Origin: Erythrobasidium yunnanense
Lineage: Eukaryota; Basidiomycota; Cystobasidiomycetes; Erythrobasidiales; Erythrobasidiaceae
Assembly: GCA_001600175.1 (NCBI GenBank)
Contig: BCJC01000006.1
Span: 263,968 to 327,967, forward strand
DNA length: 64,000 nt
Direction of reading: 5' to 3'
This document shows, one piece after another, positions 1 through 11,580 of the stretch (position 1 is the first letter of the stretch; every line of letters starts with the position of its first letter). The notes under the pieces are model-generated. The model was not told the origin of the DNA, searched no databases, and saw only the letters and a list, made by a program, of their open reading frames with translations. A program made the translations under genes and the position numbers.

Positions 1-347
1 AAAGCCCTGATATGAATTGCGGGGCTTTGACGTTTGGGAGACTTAGATTTTGGCTCCGCAGGGCGCAGGAAGGGTTGAACGGAGGATTGTATAGTNCCTT
101 TTTTTCCATCGTTCAAAATTTGATACATATACGTTTTGCAAAATCGCCGGATTCTAGTGCGCTATGTTGAGTTAACACTCCAACTTCTCTCTCGCCTTTT
201 ACTAGAGGGAACCGTGTGCATTCAATGCTTGAAAGCGTTTATTCAATGTTTCTCGCCGCTCTGCGGTAAACTTTACGTTTTTGGCTCGTTTTTGTCCGAT
301 TTCTTCGAGAGTTCGAAGCTTATCGTCGCTTCGACGTCTTCTAAATC
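1..347. other. Upstream region, no gene seen
   Basis: No supported coding sequence. It probably holds the promoter and leader of the disulfide isomerase that starts at 348. The first 28 bases contain an inverted repeat (AAAGCCC paired with GGGCTTT). One ambiguous base (N) lies at 97. Confidence 0.5.
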
Positions 348-1552
348 ATGCATCACGTAGTAGCTTTGCTTGCCCTCCTTTTTGTAGGGCTTGCGAACGC
401 GGGCACCTTCAGCTCGACGCATATCAAGCATCTTACGGGAAGCGACTTCAAAAAGGAGGTTTTTGGCACGCCGGTGAGTCGCATGTGGTCATCATCGAAC
501 CTCTTGCTTATATTGGATGCCAGCGTGCTACTGTAGCCTGCTTCTATGCGCCGTGGTGTGAGTGCCGGGCCAAATGAGGACGCGGCTTCGAAGCCAAGAC
601 TGACGTGGTACCTGAAGGCGGTCATTGCCAGAGACTAGCTGTAGGGGCCAGAACAGGGAGAGTGATACTTTACTGAATCATTGCTTCGTAGCCCGAGTAT
701 GAGAGAGCCGCGAAGAACTTGGCCGTACGGGAGGATGTCTATATGCAATGCCGATCCATATCCTGAAACGTCGCAACATAGGGCCTGGTCGACTTTGTCA
801 CGGTGGATTGCGATGAAGACAAGAACAAACCACTCTGTCAGGAGTATGGAGTTCGGGTAAGCGTAGTTCAGGACCGTCTGGAACTATGTATGCTGAATAT
901 ATCGCTTGCAGGGCTTCCCAACGTTGAAGGTACTGTAAATGACCACGGTACAGACAGCGGACTAAGCACATACCGTATCGTCAGATATTCGGAGGGCTCA
1001 ACAAGGACATCCCAGCCGGTAAGTGAAACCTTTGGTATCACGTTTCGTCAAGACTGACCTCTTGCTAGACTACATGGGCGAGCGTACAGCTTCCGCTTTG
1101 GTCCAGCAAGCGACGCGAGACATGCCTTCGTTCAGCAAACGCGTCAAGAGTGCTGCCGAATTGCAGAAACTGATATCGAAGGTACGCGGCTGCGGCAAGC
1201 CTGAGCGTATTCAACCAGTTTACAATGCTTCTAGGTACCCAAGAAGCCCGTCGTCTTCCTGATGACCGATAAAGTTGCGACTCCGTCCATGTTCAAGGCC
1301 CTGTCCGCCGACTGGCAGAAGGACTTCTCTTTCTACACCATCAAGGACGATCCTGCCTTCGGACCGTTGAAAGAGACATTCGGTATCAAGAAAGTGCCCT
1401 CTATCATGCTTTGGACAGGCGATGATTTGCTAGAGATATATGGCGGATCGCTCAAGATAGGTCACATCGCCCACTGGCTCAAAGGCGCTACCAAGGCAGG
1501 TAAAGCTAAGGAAAAGCCTACGAAAGAAGCGAAGGGTAAGGAGGAGCTATAG
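348..1552 (+). CDS. Protein disulfide isomerase, Mpd1/P5-like thioredoxin protein
   Basis: A secretory-pathway thiol oxidoreductase that forms and reshuffles disulfides in the ER. Exon 1 encodes a signal peptide (MHHVVALLALLFVGLANAG). The thioredoxin active site WCGHC is assembled by splicing: an exon ends at 557 inside the first Cys codon, and the next starts at 618 with GHCQRLA. Later exons read PEYERAAKNLA, GLVDFVTVDCDEDKNK, GFPTLK and a second thioredoxin-like half ending in a Lys-rich tail (KAKEKPTKEAKGKEEL). I infer about seven short introns. There is no clear KDEL/HDEL signal at the C-terminus, so retention may be weak or may use the basic tail. Only one CxxC is visible, which fits Mpd1/PDIA6-like proteins better than classical two-site PDI. 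Confidence 0.88.
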
Positions 1553-1674
1553 GCTTTAGGTAGTACATGCGCCATAAGGCAGAGAGGCGTGCTATAGGGC
1601 ATCGCTGCGATAAAAGTCCATGTATCTTCGCATAGGCATAGAAGGATGGTCAAGCAATATGCTGCCCTTCCGTA

Positions 1675-2839
1675 CTACGCCCTCTTCGCTGAGAATCCGC
1701 CATCGACGGGTATATTTACCCCCTTACCGATCGCGATACAATCAGCACTATCTTATACGTTATCAATGCACTTGGCTTACTGTAACGTAGCTGCTAGCGG
1801 GACTAAGCAGGAATACAGCCACTTTCGCAACTTCTGAAGGATTGCCCAGGCGCCGCATAGGGATTTTCTCCTTGACTTGCGACACAGAGGTGAAGATTTG
1901 CTTGACGAAAGATGTCGCGATGTCAGCTGCCTCACATGGTCCGGCCGTGATCATATTTGCCTGAGTATGTGCACACTCTTCAGCCTCACTATGCATGAGC
2001 TGACAAGCCCCACTTACGCGAACATCCGCAGTAGCATATTCACATGCAACCGATTGCGTCAACCCCAGTATGGCCTGCCGTGCTGTAACTTGCATTGGCC
2101 ATGAAACGAGTTGCTCGGCTGCGCCAAACTTACCCATCTGGTACGAAGTGTTGTGATCATTGCTGTCGAGCCCAGAGACAATATTCCTAAGGAGATGCGA
2201 TCAACGAAGAGCCCGTATAATTTGCACTATCGGCTTACACTATGGCATAACCGCCGAGAGGATGCTGTAATTTAGCTTCGGTCTGGCTTTCGAATTGCGC
2301 GATGGCAGCTTGTGTAGCCGTCCAGGCAGCCTTCACGTTTACGTCCATTATTTCTGTCATCGCCTCTAGGCGAGTGCGGTGTAACAGGTTCTCCTGCTTC
2401 AGAAGTCAGCCGACATACCAGTCCTAGGAGTATCCCTGAGGTACCTCGGGTGACCACGTCGCACAGTTGACGATGGCATGCACGGTCTTCAGAGTCTTCG
2501 CGACGCCTCGCACGAAGCTCGCAAGTCTTGCACTATCTTTCGGATCGAAGGTCGATAGCACCAGATTGCCTTTATGACCAGCATTCTGGAGCTCAAGGCA
2601 TAGCTCTTGTCCCTCTGCTTTCGAGATATCCGTGATGGCTAGATTGGCGCCTTGCGCGGCCAGCTCATGACAGACTGCCTTTCCGATCAAGGATGCTCCG
2701 GCTGTAGCAAGGGAGCGTTCATATGCGAAGTCTACCTATACTGGCATTGCTTACAAGTTACGACAACGTTCAAGCCATTAAGCTGGGAAGAATAGGCCAC
2801 ATCGGCATTCGCAGACGTGGTCGAACCGGGAACGGACAT
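1675..2839 (-). CDS. Short-chain dehydrogenase/reductase with YxxxR site
   Basis: An NAD(P)-dependent oxidoreductase of the SDR family; the substrate is unknown. The start at 2839 gives MSVPGSTTSANADVAYSSQ. The next exons give a cofactor motif TSGASLIGKA, then ITDI, NVKAAW with the structural Asn, the catalytic-Ser strand NIVSG, and the helix YQMARQAILGLTQS. The C-terminal exon supplies SSYVTG joined to VNIPVDGGFSAKRA and a stop at 1675. The catalytic Lys of YxxxK is Arg (codon at 2078-2080). The intron before it (2083-2133) is 51 bases, in frame and without stops; retaining it would give YQMGK. The intron after ADVRV is also in frame (57 bases). The gene is convergent with the disulfide isomerase. 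Confidence 0.8.
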
Positions 2840-3120
2840 AGGGAAGAAGAGGTGGAGTGAACAGGATGTGATGTGAAGGAAATAGAAGATAAGGGTTCTA
2901 TGTCGACATGGGTTTTGCTATCTTTTGACTTCTTGTCGATCTTATCGAGGCTTTAGTGGGCGTTCTTGCTGTAGCCAATAACGACTCGCAATAGAGATAG
3001 ATATCAATCAGTAATCACGTATTAACGGCTTTCCAAGAGGCTAGGAAAAGAGAAAGTGCGATGTCGGAGCTGAGCCAAAGTATATGCTGCTTGATCTCAT
3101 ATCGATAGGAGCTCTTCAAG

Positions 3121-4229
3121 ATGTCTGACTCTGGCGCGGTCATCAAGCGTCACTTGTCCAGACTACGCTTTCCAAGCTGGTTCACGCCAGCCATAGCTGC
3201 AGACTGGGTCGTTTCCCTTCTTCTGCTGGTGTTGAACAAACAGATCCTACAAACGGCGAGACCATTCCAGCAGCCTCTCGATGCTTTCATAGGGGATCCT
3301 ACCGTATGCGACGATGCATGCAGATGCGAAACGTACCTTTCTTACAATCTCTTCGAATGCAGCTCCAGTACAAACACGTGATTCATGAACATGTTCCAGG
3401 CTACATGAATACCTGGTTGACATTCATGATGCCTACGGCCATCGTGCTTTTAATATCGATCGCAAGACGGAGCCTCAAGGAGGCACATCATGCTGCTTTA
3501 GCCATCTGGGCTGGAAATCAGCTAAACGACGTTGCGACAAGTATGTAACCACGGTCTTCGAGTCCACTGCTAGTATCTGACAAACACTTCAGACTTCATC
3601 AAGATGCTCGTGGGCAGGTTGCGTCCAGACTTCTTCGACCGCTGCCAGTATGATGCCGTCAAGAAAGTCTGTACAGGCGTGGAAGCTGTCATTCAGGAAG
3701 GCAGAAGATCATTTCCTTCGGGTCATTCGTCATCTTCGTTCTATGGATGCGTCTTCCTCATGCTTTTCCTAGCTGGAAAGAACAGGTGTTTCGCATACGA
3801 TGCTGTTTTCCCCAGCTCAGGCATCTTGCAATCGAGATTCCTGCGCATATGTATCACTCTGTCGCCGCTGTTCCTGTGCGCTTTTGTCGCCATTTCCAGA
3901 TGGGAGGATCACTGGTAAGCGGGTCATGACAAGAGGCATGAGCGTCTATACTGATAAGCTTACCCCAATAGGCATCATCCTACAGATAGTAAGTACTTTA
4001 CGAAGTATTTTTAGGCGCTCATTGATGAATATCTCCAGTCTTAGCGGGTAGCGCTTTAGGTACGCTCATTGCGTTGACGACGTACCACATCTGGTGGCCG
4101 TCGCCTTTCGTCTCCAGCAACTTTGAAAGTATGGCATACCCACGTAAGACACATGTTGAGCTCGAAGAGCAGATACGAGAGCATGAGAGGCAGGGCGTAG
4201 ACGATCAGGAGCCGCTGCTCGGGGTATAA
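3121..4229 (+). CDS. PAP2-family lipid phosphate phosphatase (Dpp1-like)
   Basis: A membrane enzyme that removes phosphate from diacylglycerol pyrophosphate, phosphatidate and related lipids. All three PAP2 signatures are present: KMLVGRLRP, RSFPSGHSSSSF and SRWEDHW joined by splicing to HHPTD. These supply the catalytic histidines. Several hydrophobic stretches (VVSLLLLVLN, PTAIVLLISIA, CVFLMLFLAG, ICITLSPLFLCAFVAIS) fit the usual six helices. Four introns are inferred; the last two split the SRxxxxxHxxxD motif. The C-terminus is charged (EEQIREHERQGVDDQEPLL). The gene is head-to-head with the divergent SDR gene, about 280 bases apart. Length is normal for fungal Dpp1/Lpp1. Confidence 0.9.
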
Positions 4230-4413
4230 GTACGCTTCGGCAGACAGATTGGGAAATGATATGTGAATTAATAGATACAACTGGATTGTTCCGTGACAAT
4301 ACAACAACGCCCTGAGCCCGACATTCGAGTGTCTGGGGAATTACATTGTCCACTCAACCGCGCTCCGATCAAGCAATCGGACCGATATAACGTTACTTGT
4401 CCTGATAATATGA

Positions 4414-7399
4414 TTACTCGTCAGGGTCTGGAGTCATGTCCATGTCCGCTTCGCCCTCGCCTGCATCACCCTCTTCATGCTGATCCTCCCCAGAAGCGCT
4501 TGTCTCCTGTCGCTCTGCCCCACTCTTAGCCACTGCGTGACCATCTGTCTCCTGATAAGCTCCTCGGCCGTCTTCGGCATCCGCTTGATTCTGCTCGTTC
4601 GAGTGCTGCTCGTGCTGCAGCTTTTGTTGCTGTGCGAAGTTTTGCTGATATTGACCTTGTTGCATTCCTTGCTGACCCATTTGCTGCATTGCAGCCTGTT
4701 GCATCATTTGCATGCCATTCATCACCCACGCCAGCATTTCCTGATTGCTCGGCAGGTAGCCCATGTTTTGCTGGCACATCTTTGCAAAGCTCGCCCACGA
4801 ATCTGCATCGAGTGCGTTAAAGGAAGTACCATCGAATGATTGAGCATTTGGGATGTTGACTGCCTCGCCAGAGTCGCCGTTATTGTTGTTATCGCCATTT
4901 TGCATCGAGTTGTAGCTTTCGTCATACATGTCTTCTTGCATCTGCTGCTGTCCTCCACTTTGAGATGTTTGAGAGGCTCCAACTGCAACAGCGAAATGGT
5001 CCAGATCGAACTCAGATATGTCCTGCCGCGCCTTTGCTTCTCTGTCGCGTTTGCCAACAAAGCGCCCGCCTCGGTTGTCCTCTGCATCATCAGAGACAAA
5101 GCTAGCTATCTGTTGTGTCTGCGTCGGTATGGGGCGTGGCATTTGGCGGGGCCGTTCTGGCTCGGGCTGGCTGCTGACCATCGTAGGTATCTTCTGCGGC
5201 TGTTCTTGCGGAGCATTCTTTTGCATCTCGCGGCGGCGAGCATATTGTTCAGCTACCTCAGCTGCAGATGGGCGGTTGCTATTGTCCTGATACGATTCTC
5301 GGCGTCTCGCTGGAGGACTCGCACTTCGTCTGTCCCGATGGTCGTACCCTCTGCCGTCATCTTCCCTTCTATCGCGACTACTCCGGTGATTTGCTGGCCT
5401 TCTATCGAAGCTGTATGACTGATTATACGCTTCTGGCTGACCGAACGGAAGTGGCGGAGCTTGGCTTGGTGGGGAGCCAGCAGAACCAACAAGTGGAAGC
5501 AGGGCCGCAAAGGGATTGTTGGCTGTCGCCACAGGCAAAGATGGGGCTGCAGGACCTTGTGCAGCTGCCAATTGCTGCAATAGTGCCAGCTGGTTGGCCT
5601 CAAATGCAGGTGCAGGTGCCGTTCTGTCATAGGAGATGTAAGTACTTAGATACCGTACGGTAAAGCGCTATGCGATTGATGCTCACTGTGAAGACGGCCC
5701 TGGAATCGGAAAAGTGCTCTGAGCTGTTTGCTGCAGAGCAAGAAGAGAAGCTAGTTGCGCAGCCTGAGAAGGATCGATGACAGGAGTAGATTGTGTAGCC
5801 AGCGGGAGGCCAGCGGATGCGTACGTGCCAGGATTGGCTGAAGCGGCGTTCCTGGTCGCTGGAACGGGTGGAAATTGTATCGGTGGCTCTGGAGGAGGAT
5901 AAGGTGGTGTAGTACTCCTAATAGAAGAGTTTCCGGTAGCTGTACGCTTCGCTTGACCTGTAAAATTCGCATAGTGTGTTGTGATGTTTTTGCCAAACCA
6001 GGGCAAAGAAGCAATGAAAATTGCAGTTGATGGTGAAAGAGAAGGAAAGAATACATTTCAGCTCACTCTGTTATGCTTACACAGCTTCATTCTGTAATAC
6101 GATGCGTTCGGGTATTTTGTGTGAAAAAGCGTGACATGCCTGAACCCTTTGCTGCTTAGGGCGGCTGCCAGCCAGCGCAAGGCGCAAATGAAGACCTGCT
6201 TGAAGTAAAGCGCCGGTAGGGGCAGTCGAGCATCTCCTATCTATCGATTGAGCAGCGTATTTTAGCTTGCCTGTTGTAGCAGGAGATGCCCGCTAACCCC
6301 CGTCGAGCATGCAAAGCTCGTATGCAAGCGGACTGACTGTTGCGCCGTAGCTCTGTGCGTTGCAGTGTTTCTCTGTTACAGGAATGCGGTCGGCCAGCTG
6401 TGGGGCTGGTTTCCTCTGTTCTGTAGCGGTAGTCTGCTATATCAACGTAACAGCATGCACTCCTACTCCTGTTGATAAGTCCTGACCCGAGAAGTCCATC
6501 AGTGTAGCGGAAGGTTGAGGTGAAGTGGGAAGGAACAGGATCACAGAAACGGAAAATAAACTGACGTGGATCACCTTGCTTCTCTTTCCGCTTGCTCGAG
6601 CTTTCCGACGGTCCAGGCGATGCGTTCGCACTATTGTTAGTACTGCCCAATTTGGCGTAGGAGCTCTTCAGGGATTCGGGGCTGAAAGTAACGGTTTTCG
6701 TCCAAATATCGAGCAGCTTCTTGACTTTTTCCTAGCGAACGCAAAGGTAATGAGCGTCGATTCGCATTGAATTCTGCTGCATATACTGACTTTGTGCTCA
6801 GGCGGACCTTTCGTGAGGACCTCGGCTACGAGACGGTCGATAAAGGATTCGATTTTGGCCAAGAAAGTCGAGTAGGTACCGCTAGCTTTTCGTTTCCTTG
6901 AAACAGAGTCATTGTCGGAGTCTACATCATCATTCATCGAGGGAGTCTGGCTGTCTTGCGGCGTTGAGGCAGCTGCTTTTCCTTTGTCCTTGCCGCGCTT
7001 GACCTGGCTTCGAGCTTCGCGGGCTATAGCGTCGACAATGTACAGAGAGCTCAGTTTGTGTGATGATTTCGCCTGTTTGTGTGCTTTGAAGAGCGTTGCT
7101 ACGAGGTGGGCGTCGTTCTTTTGGCGAGGCAGGGAGCGGGCAGAGGAGGGGAAAGCGGATAAGAGCCAAAGAATCAGTCCAGGGAGCTACGCAGCCGGAC
7201 TTGTGTCGACAACACACCGTTATGTTGGCCATAGCAGCTTCGGTTACGCTCTTGACTTTTGACGCTGAGAGCTTGCCGCTTTGAACGAGCTCCTTCACTT
7301 CCTTGTCAAAAGTCTGCAGAACGGTAGCGCAGAAGCGTATCAATCAGCTTAATGATTCGCGACATCGTCCAGCTCGTTGCGCACCTCTAGGCTGGCCAT
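4414..7399 (-). CDS. CID-domain RNA-processing protein (Nrd1/Seb1/SCAF-like)
   Basis: It starts with MASLE, spliced to TFDKEVKELVQSGKLSASK. The first part, up to about residue 170, reads like an RNA polymerase II CTD-interacting domain: KVKSVTEAAMANIT, HKLSSLYIVDAIAREAR, YSTFLAKIESFIDRLVAEV and KKLLDIWTKTVTF. A long low-complexity remainder follows: Pro/Ala-rich (TTPPYPPPEPPIQFPP), then Arg/Asp-rich (RSSRDRREDDGRGYDHRDRR), then very Gln/Met-rich with an acidic end (EGDAGEGEADMDMTPDPDE). I could not find the RRM expected in Nrd1/Seb1, though one may hide in exons I did not join. The likely role is in transcription termination or 3' processing in the nucleus. It has many short introns. Confidence 0.72.
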
Positions 7400-7600
7400 C
7401 GTGTCGGCTCCAAGCAGGAAGTAGTCAAGAATTGGGTTGGGCGAAAGAAAGAGCAAACATATCAATTGAAAGAGCAGAGACGCAAGCGCAACACCTCCGC
7501 GACCCTTGTCATGTATACACGTATATTCTGGTCTGAATACAAGCGGGGCTTATCTAACGCGACCGTCGGAAGCGTACTTTTCGCAAGCAGCTGCCTCAAA

Positions 7601-9937
7601 CTACTCGATAAGCTCTACATAGTTCGCAGGGAAGAGTCCTCTAGCTCCTTGATACGTGCCCGTCCACCAGTCATCGCTCGAATATTCAATCTCGGTAATT
7701 TCCGCCTCTTCCGGGAAGCCTATAGATTGCAAAGTTACTCGTTTAAGTGATGCGAAAAACAGTCAGGGATACTTCACTCACTCAGCTCATTGTCCTCGTC
7801 AGCCGTGTAGTCGTACAGTGCCTTAGCTCGCGGGCCTGATGGTTCTGGCTCAGCTTGTCGAGCTGGCATTGGAGGCGCTGGTGGTGCAGGCGGAGCAACC
7901 GGAGCAGCGGGAGCTGGAGGGGGTGAGGGTGCGCGGGGAGGAGAAGGTGCACGAGGTGGCTCTGGCGGATGTGTGGCAGACTCATCGCCCTCGATCAACT
8001 CGACGTAATTAGCTGTTCGCATCCGTCAGCTAAGCTTTATGGCAACTGTCGTATTGCAATCTCACCTGGGAACAAGCCAGTCTTGCCCTTGTGTGTACCG
8101 CTCCACCATCCTTCGTCGATCTGTTCGATATTATCCACGACAGCTCCCTCGTCCAGATCGATCTCGTTCTCTTCATCGGCAGCATATTCGTACAAAACAC
8201 GAGCTTTCTGTCCAGTACCTGCTGCAGCTTGTCCTGGAGGTCTGGGGACTGCGGCAGCTCTAACAAACAGATGGGATTCAGATGTTGAGTCCTTCAGCGC
8301 GCTAGAACTGTGCCGCTTTAACTTACTCATGAGCTTCTTCCTCTGCAAGCTTAAGTTGCTGTAGCTTCTCAGCCTGTCTCTCTGCTTCGGCATCTGCTTC
8401 ATCTTTATCCTCGTCTGCGTCTCTAACAGCTTGTGCGGCCCCCGCAGCTGCTCCGAATGCGGGCATCGGAGGTGCAGGTGGCGCTTGAGGCGTTTGAGGT
8501 GCTACTGGAATGGAAGGCCGAGCTTCCATCGCGATCGGTGGAGGAGGCGGCGCTTGAGGTACTATTGGTGCAGGCGGCGCTGGTGGAGCCGCAGGAGGTT
8601 CAGGAGCCGCACTCCTGGCTACGTTTGAGCTGATAGCAGCTGCCGAAGCATTCTCTTCCTCTTCTCGCTGTTGTCTTGCCAAAGCTTGTCTTTCTGACCA
8701 AGTCAATTTCTTGCCCGATCCACCGAAAGACGATGTAGGGCCTGATGGCGTACTCGAAGAAGAGGCAGATCCTTGCTGGAACGCTGATAGTCGATCGCCG
8801 AGCTTGCCAGCCTTAGGTACGGAAACAGGTACGTAATTAGTGCCAACTGGTGCTGGCGGTTCGTAGACGGCCTTTGGCTGTTCCTTCATCTCTGAAGCGG
8901 CAGATGGTGGCATCTAGAAATACCGTGTCAGGTTGGCTGGATGCGCGAACGAGCTTGCAACGTACAGATGGCCGAGCAGCTTGAGGAATGACAGGCCTCT
9001 CTGCTGGCTTGGCAGGTTCAGGCGCAGGCGCAGGCGGAGATACGAAACTCGACTGGGACGGCGTCTGGTTATCTTGCTGTGCCTTAGCCCGTATGTCTTG
9101 CAACTCGTTATGGCGAGGCGTCCATGCAGTCCCTACGACTGGCGCAGCTTCTGGCTTTGCTTTCGCAGTCATAGAAGCGATGTCTGGTCGTCCTATCGGA
9201 GTATAATTGGTGCCGACCGGCGCAGGGCGTTCCAGTTTCTGCGGTGCTTCTTGATGCGTGGAATACTTTGATCCGCCAGATTCGGCGACTCGCTTCATAA
9301 TATGAGAGGCCTCGACATCTGCGTCTGCGCGTGCTTGGATGACTACATGGGCACTGAAAGCATAGCTGGATCAGCTAGGATTATGAAGACAGCCAAGCTT
9401 TAGGTACCCGGTGATGACGCGAGCAACATCCTCTGCGAACTGGTTGAAGCGACTCTTCTTGAATGTAGGTACTCCTCCTCCACACTGTAATCATATTCTC
9501 AGCGTTGAGTCTACGTGCGAAGCTGTATTCGCGACCGCTGCGAACTTACCCAGTTGACACGGACGAACTTCTGCAGCTTTGTCGTCTGATCAGTCACTCT
9601 TGCGAATGCGAACTGCATCCTGCGAACTCGTCAATCAGCATTGCGAGTCTTGCAGTTCCAGCGAGGCCGAGCGTAAGAGGCCCGCATCGTCATGCTTGCT
9701 GTTTTGGCTCACTTTCCGTCGCTGAACTCGTCTTGCATGTCTTCGAGGGTGCCATCTCTGCCTCCTTCTTCTTGTACTTTCAGGTCGTTCGTCGCTGTGA
9801 GGAGATACACGACCCAGGCCGACTTGCCAGAGCGCACAGCTTCATATGCAGTCGCGATGTCGTGGTTTCCGAGATTGACGGCCTGCAACGCAGTGTCAGT
9901 GCGATTGTACGAAGTTCGTCATTTAGGTACTCGCCAT
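7601..9937 (-). CDS. ABP1: Actin-binding protein Abp1/drebrin-like, ADF-H plus two SH3 domains
   Basis: A cortical actin and endocytosis adaptor. The N-terminal ADF-homology domain reads AVNLGNHDIATAYEAV, WVVYLLTATNDLKVQ, GGGVPTFKKSRFNQFAEDVARV and AHVVIQARADADVEASHI. The middle is Pro/Ala-rich with repeated PAPVGTNYxP motifs (about 9190 and 8850). Two SH3 domains follow: RVLYEYAADEENEIDL...DEGWWSGTHKGKTGLFPG and KALYDYTADEDNELS...DDWWTGTYQGARGLFPANYVE. A proline-rich linker separates them. Order and length match fungal Abp1. The start is tentative: an ATG at 9937 joins the first ADF-H exon only if a 52-base intron (9883-9934) begins with GC instead of GT. Confidence 0.87.
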
Positions 9938-10232
9938 TTGCTCCTTGTAGGCAAGATAGAGAAAGGCAAAGCACGTAGCCGGCGATAGGGGCAGACAGAC
10001 GGGGCAAGGTATAGAATAGATATTGCTTGTCAGGACAGTTGTATGACAATAGATCTGCTACACGATAGCTACGCTGTAATATCCTAGCCGATACTAGACG
10101 CGCAGTATTGATAGGCCCTCTAAGTCAGCTATGTGAAGCGTCTTGATAAGACCGTATCGCATGAAGATAGCAGGGAGATCTTCCAGCATTCCTGTGACTA
10201 TCTGCTGGACTTGCGGACGACGCTAGTCTTGC

Positions 10233-10628
10233 TCACAGCTCTTGCTTGCTTGAATCCACAGGTTTAGGGCCGGTACCAGACACGTTCTGGATGAAGCTAG
10301 TGATTGGATTGGCAGCGTTGTGATTGGAGCATACACATTGCTCTCCAGCGGGAATCTGGGTCAGTAGAGGTCAGTTGTGGATTGTCAGATCGAAGGGCCG
10401 GGACAGCCAGAAGCCGACCTTGCTCATGACCTGGCGCGGGAGGGAGGGAGGAAAAGTCAGTTGTGCAGATGTAACGATTCTCCTTGACGCTCACCGAATC
10501 GATATGCTGCAGAATGCAATGTCAGCCGAAGTCAGATACTTTATGCCTTTCGCGACACTCACCTGTCCGCATCCCCACCACGTCTTCTTTCCGCATCCTT
10601 CATTCTGACACTTTGCTTCGCGGCACAT
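10233..10628 (-). CDS. Small Cys-rich conserved fungal protein (CGKKTWWGCG family)
   Basis: A protein of about 70 residues from four small exons. Exon 1 (start 10628) reads MCREAKCQNEGCGKKTWWGCGQ; the next add HIDS, then VMSK, then IPAGEQCVCSNHNAANP, and the end is GPKPVDSSKQEL. Short fungal proteins of this type, with a C-x(2-4)-C...TWWGCG-H core and a later CxC, are common but uncharacterised as far as I recall. The four or five Cys plus His suggest zinc binding. The third intron begins GTCGGC, a weak donor. The gene is easily missed because no exon is long. It lies head-to-head with the IMP1-like gene, about 115 bases apart. Confidence 0.65.
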
Positions 10629-10744
10629 CGAGATCTTATTTGATGTTGTTCAGATGTCGAGAGGAGAAGAAGACGCGAGATGCTCTTTGCTTCTAACCAC
10701 TAAGTACCTAAAGAAGCGCCGCTTTCTGCTTTGAAGGCCGCTTT

Positions 10745-11378
10745 ATGCACCCTATCCTGTATGCGCGACTGCTAGAAGCCCGCAGGATAACAACCTACTT
10801 CGTCCAGGTTGGTAGCTCTTGGCTTTTTGGTCTGGAACGATCGCAAAAGCTGACATTCTCCTGGCAGTTCGCATGCTTTGTACACCTCTTCAATGAGCAT
10901 GTCTTCGAAATACGGCCGGTCCGGCTACACTCTGCGGATGTTCTGAAGAAAGCAGCTCTGACTAATCTTGGGACAGTGTTCTGGCGCCTCTATGTGTCCA
11001 ACGCTAAACTATTCTGGCGACTATCTCTTATCCGTGCGAACGACCTTCCTGAAGACCTTCCTACAGCGAAAAGCTCCCCATGTATCTCGAGGCGACCTCA
11101 TCGACTTTGTCTCGCCTCGCGACCCTTCCTACTCTGCTTGCAAGCGTGTGATAGGGATAGAAGGAGATGTCGTATGTCTCGATCCCTCAGACACGTCCCG
11201 GACAGGAAAAGACCAGGTCTGGATAAGAGTGCCGGTAGGGCATCTATGGGTTGCAGGAGACAATCTTTCAAACTCGGTAGACTCGAGAGAGTATGGTCCT
11301 CTACCTCTAGGTCTCGTACGGGGCAAAATTATGGCCAGGGTCGGCCGGGTTGATCGATCTACGAAGATTCCCAGCTGA
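10745..11378 (+). CDS. IMP1: Mitochondrial inner membrane protease subunit 1
   Basis: An S26-family signal peptidase that removes sorting signals from proteins delivered to the intermembrane space. The exons join to give ARRITTYFVQ, FACFVHLFNEHVFEIRP and CSGASMCPTLN, where the Ser of SM is the nucleophile. The general-base Lys lies in SACKRVIGIEGD. The signal-peptidase box LWVAGDNLSNSVDSREYGPL is intact. The N-terminal helix (TTYFVQFACFVHLF) serves as the membrane anchor. Two introns are inferred; the first donor is GTTGGT. The NSxDSR pattern and short length point to Imp1 rather than Imp2. The product, about 150 residues plus a short N-terminus, is normal for the family. Confidence 0.88.
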
Positions 11379-11580
11379 CAATTTCAGCAGGTCTGGCCAA
11401 ACCCTCGCTGGTTTACTAGAGAAGGCGAGACGAGCATTAAATAGAGCATTATGTCAAGCATACACTCGGAATGGGACTCGCCATGTTGTTGTCTCACTAC
11501 GAAACGAAACTTTGCAATACAGTCGCATCGGCTCCGCGAGCCGAAATAACAACAACAAAGGCGACTCCTTACACTCTGAA

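Noticed and set aside
1-28. Inverted repeat at the window edge as a terminator or element end
   Set aside because: Only 7-base arms, and the context is cut by the window border.
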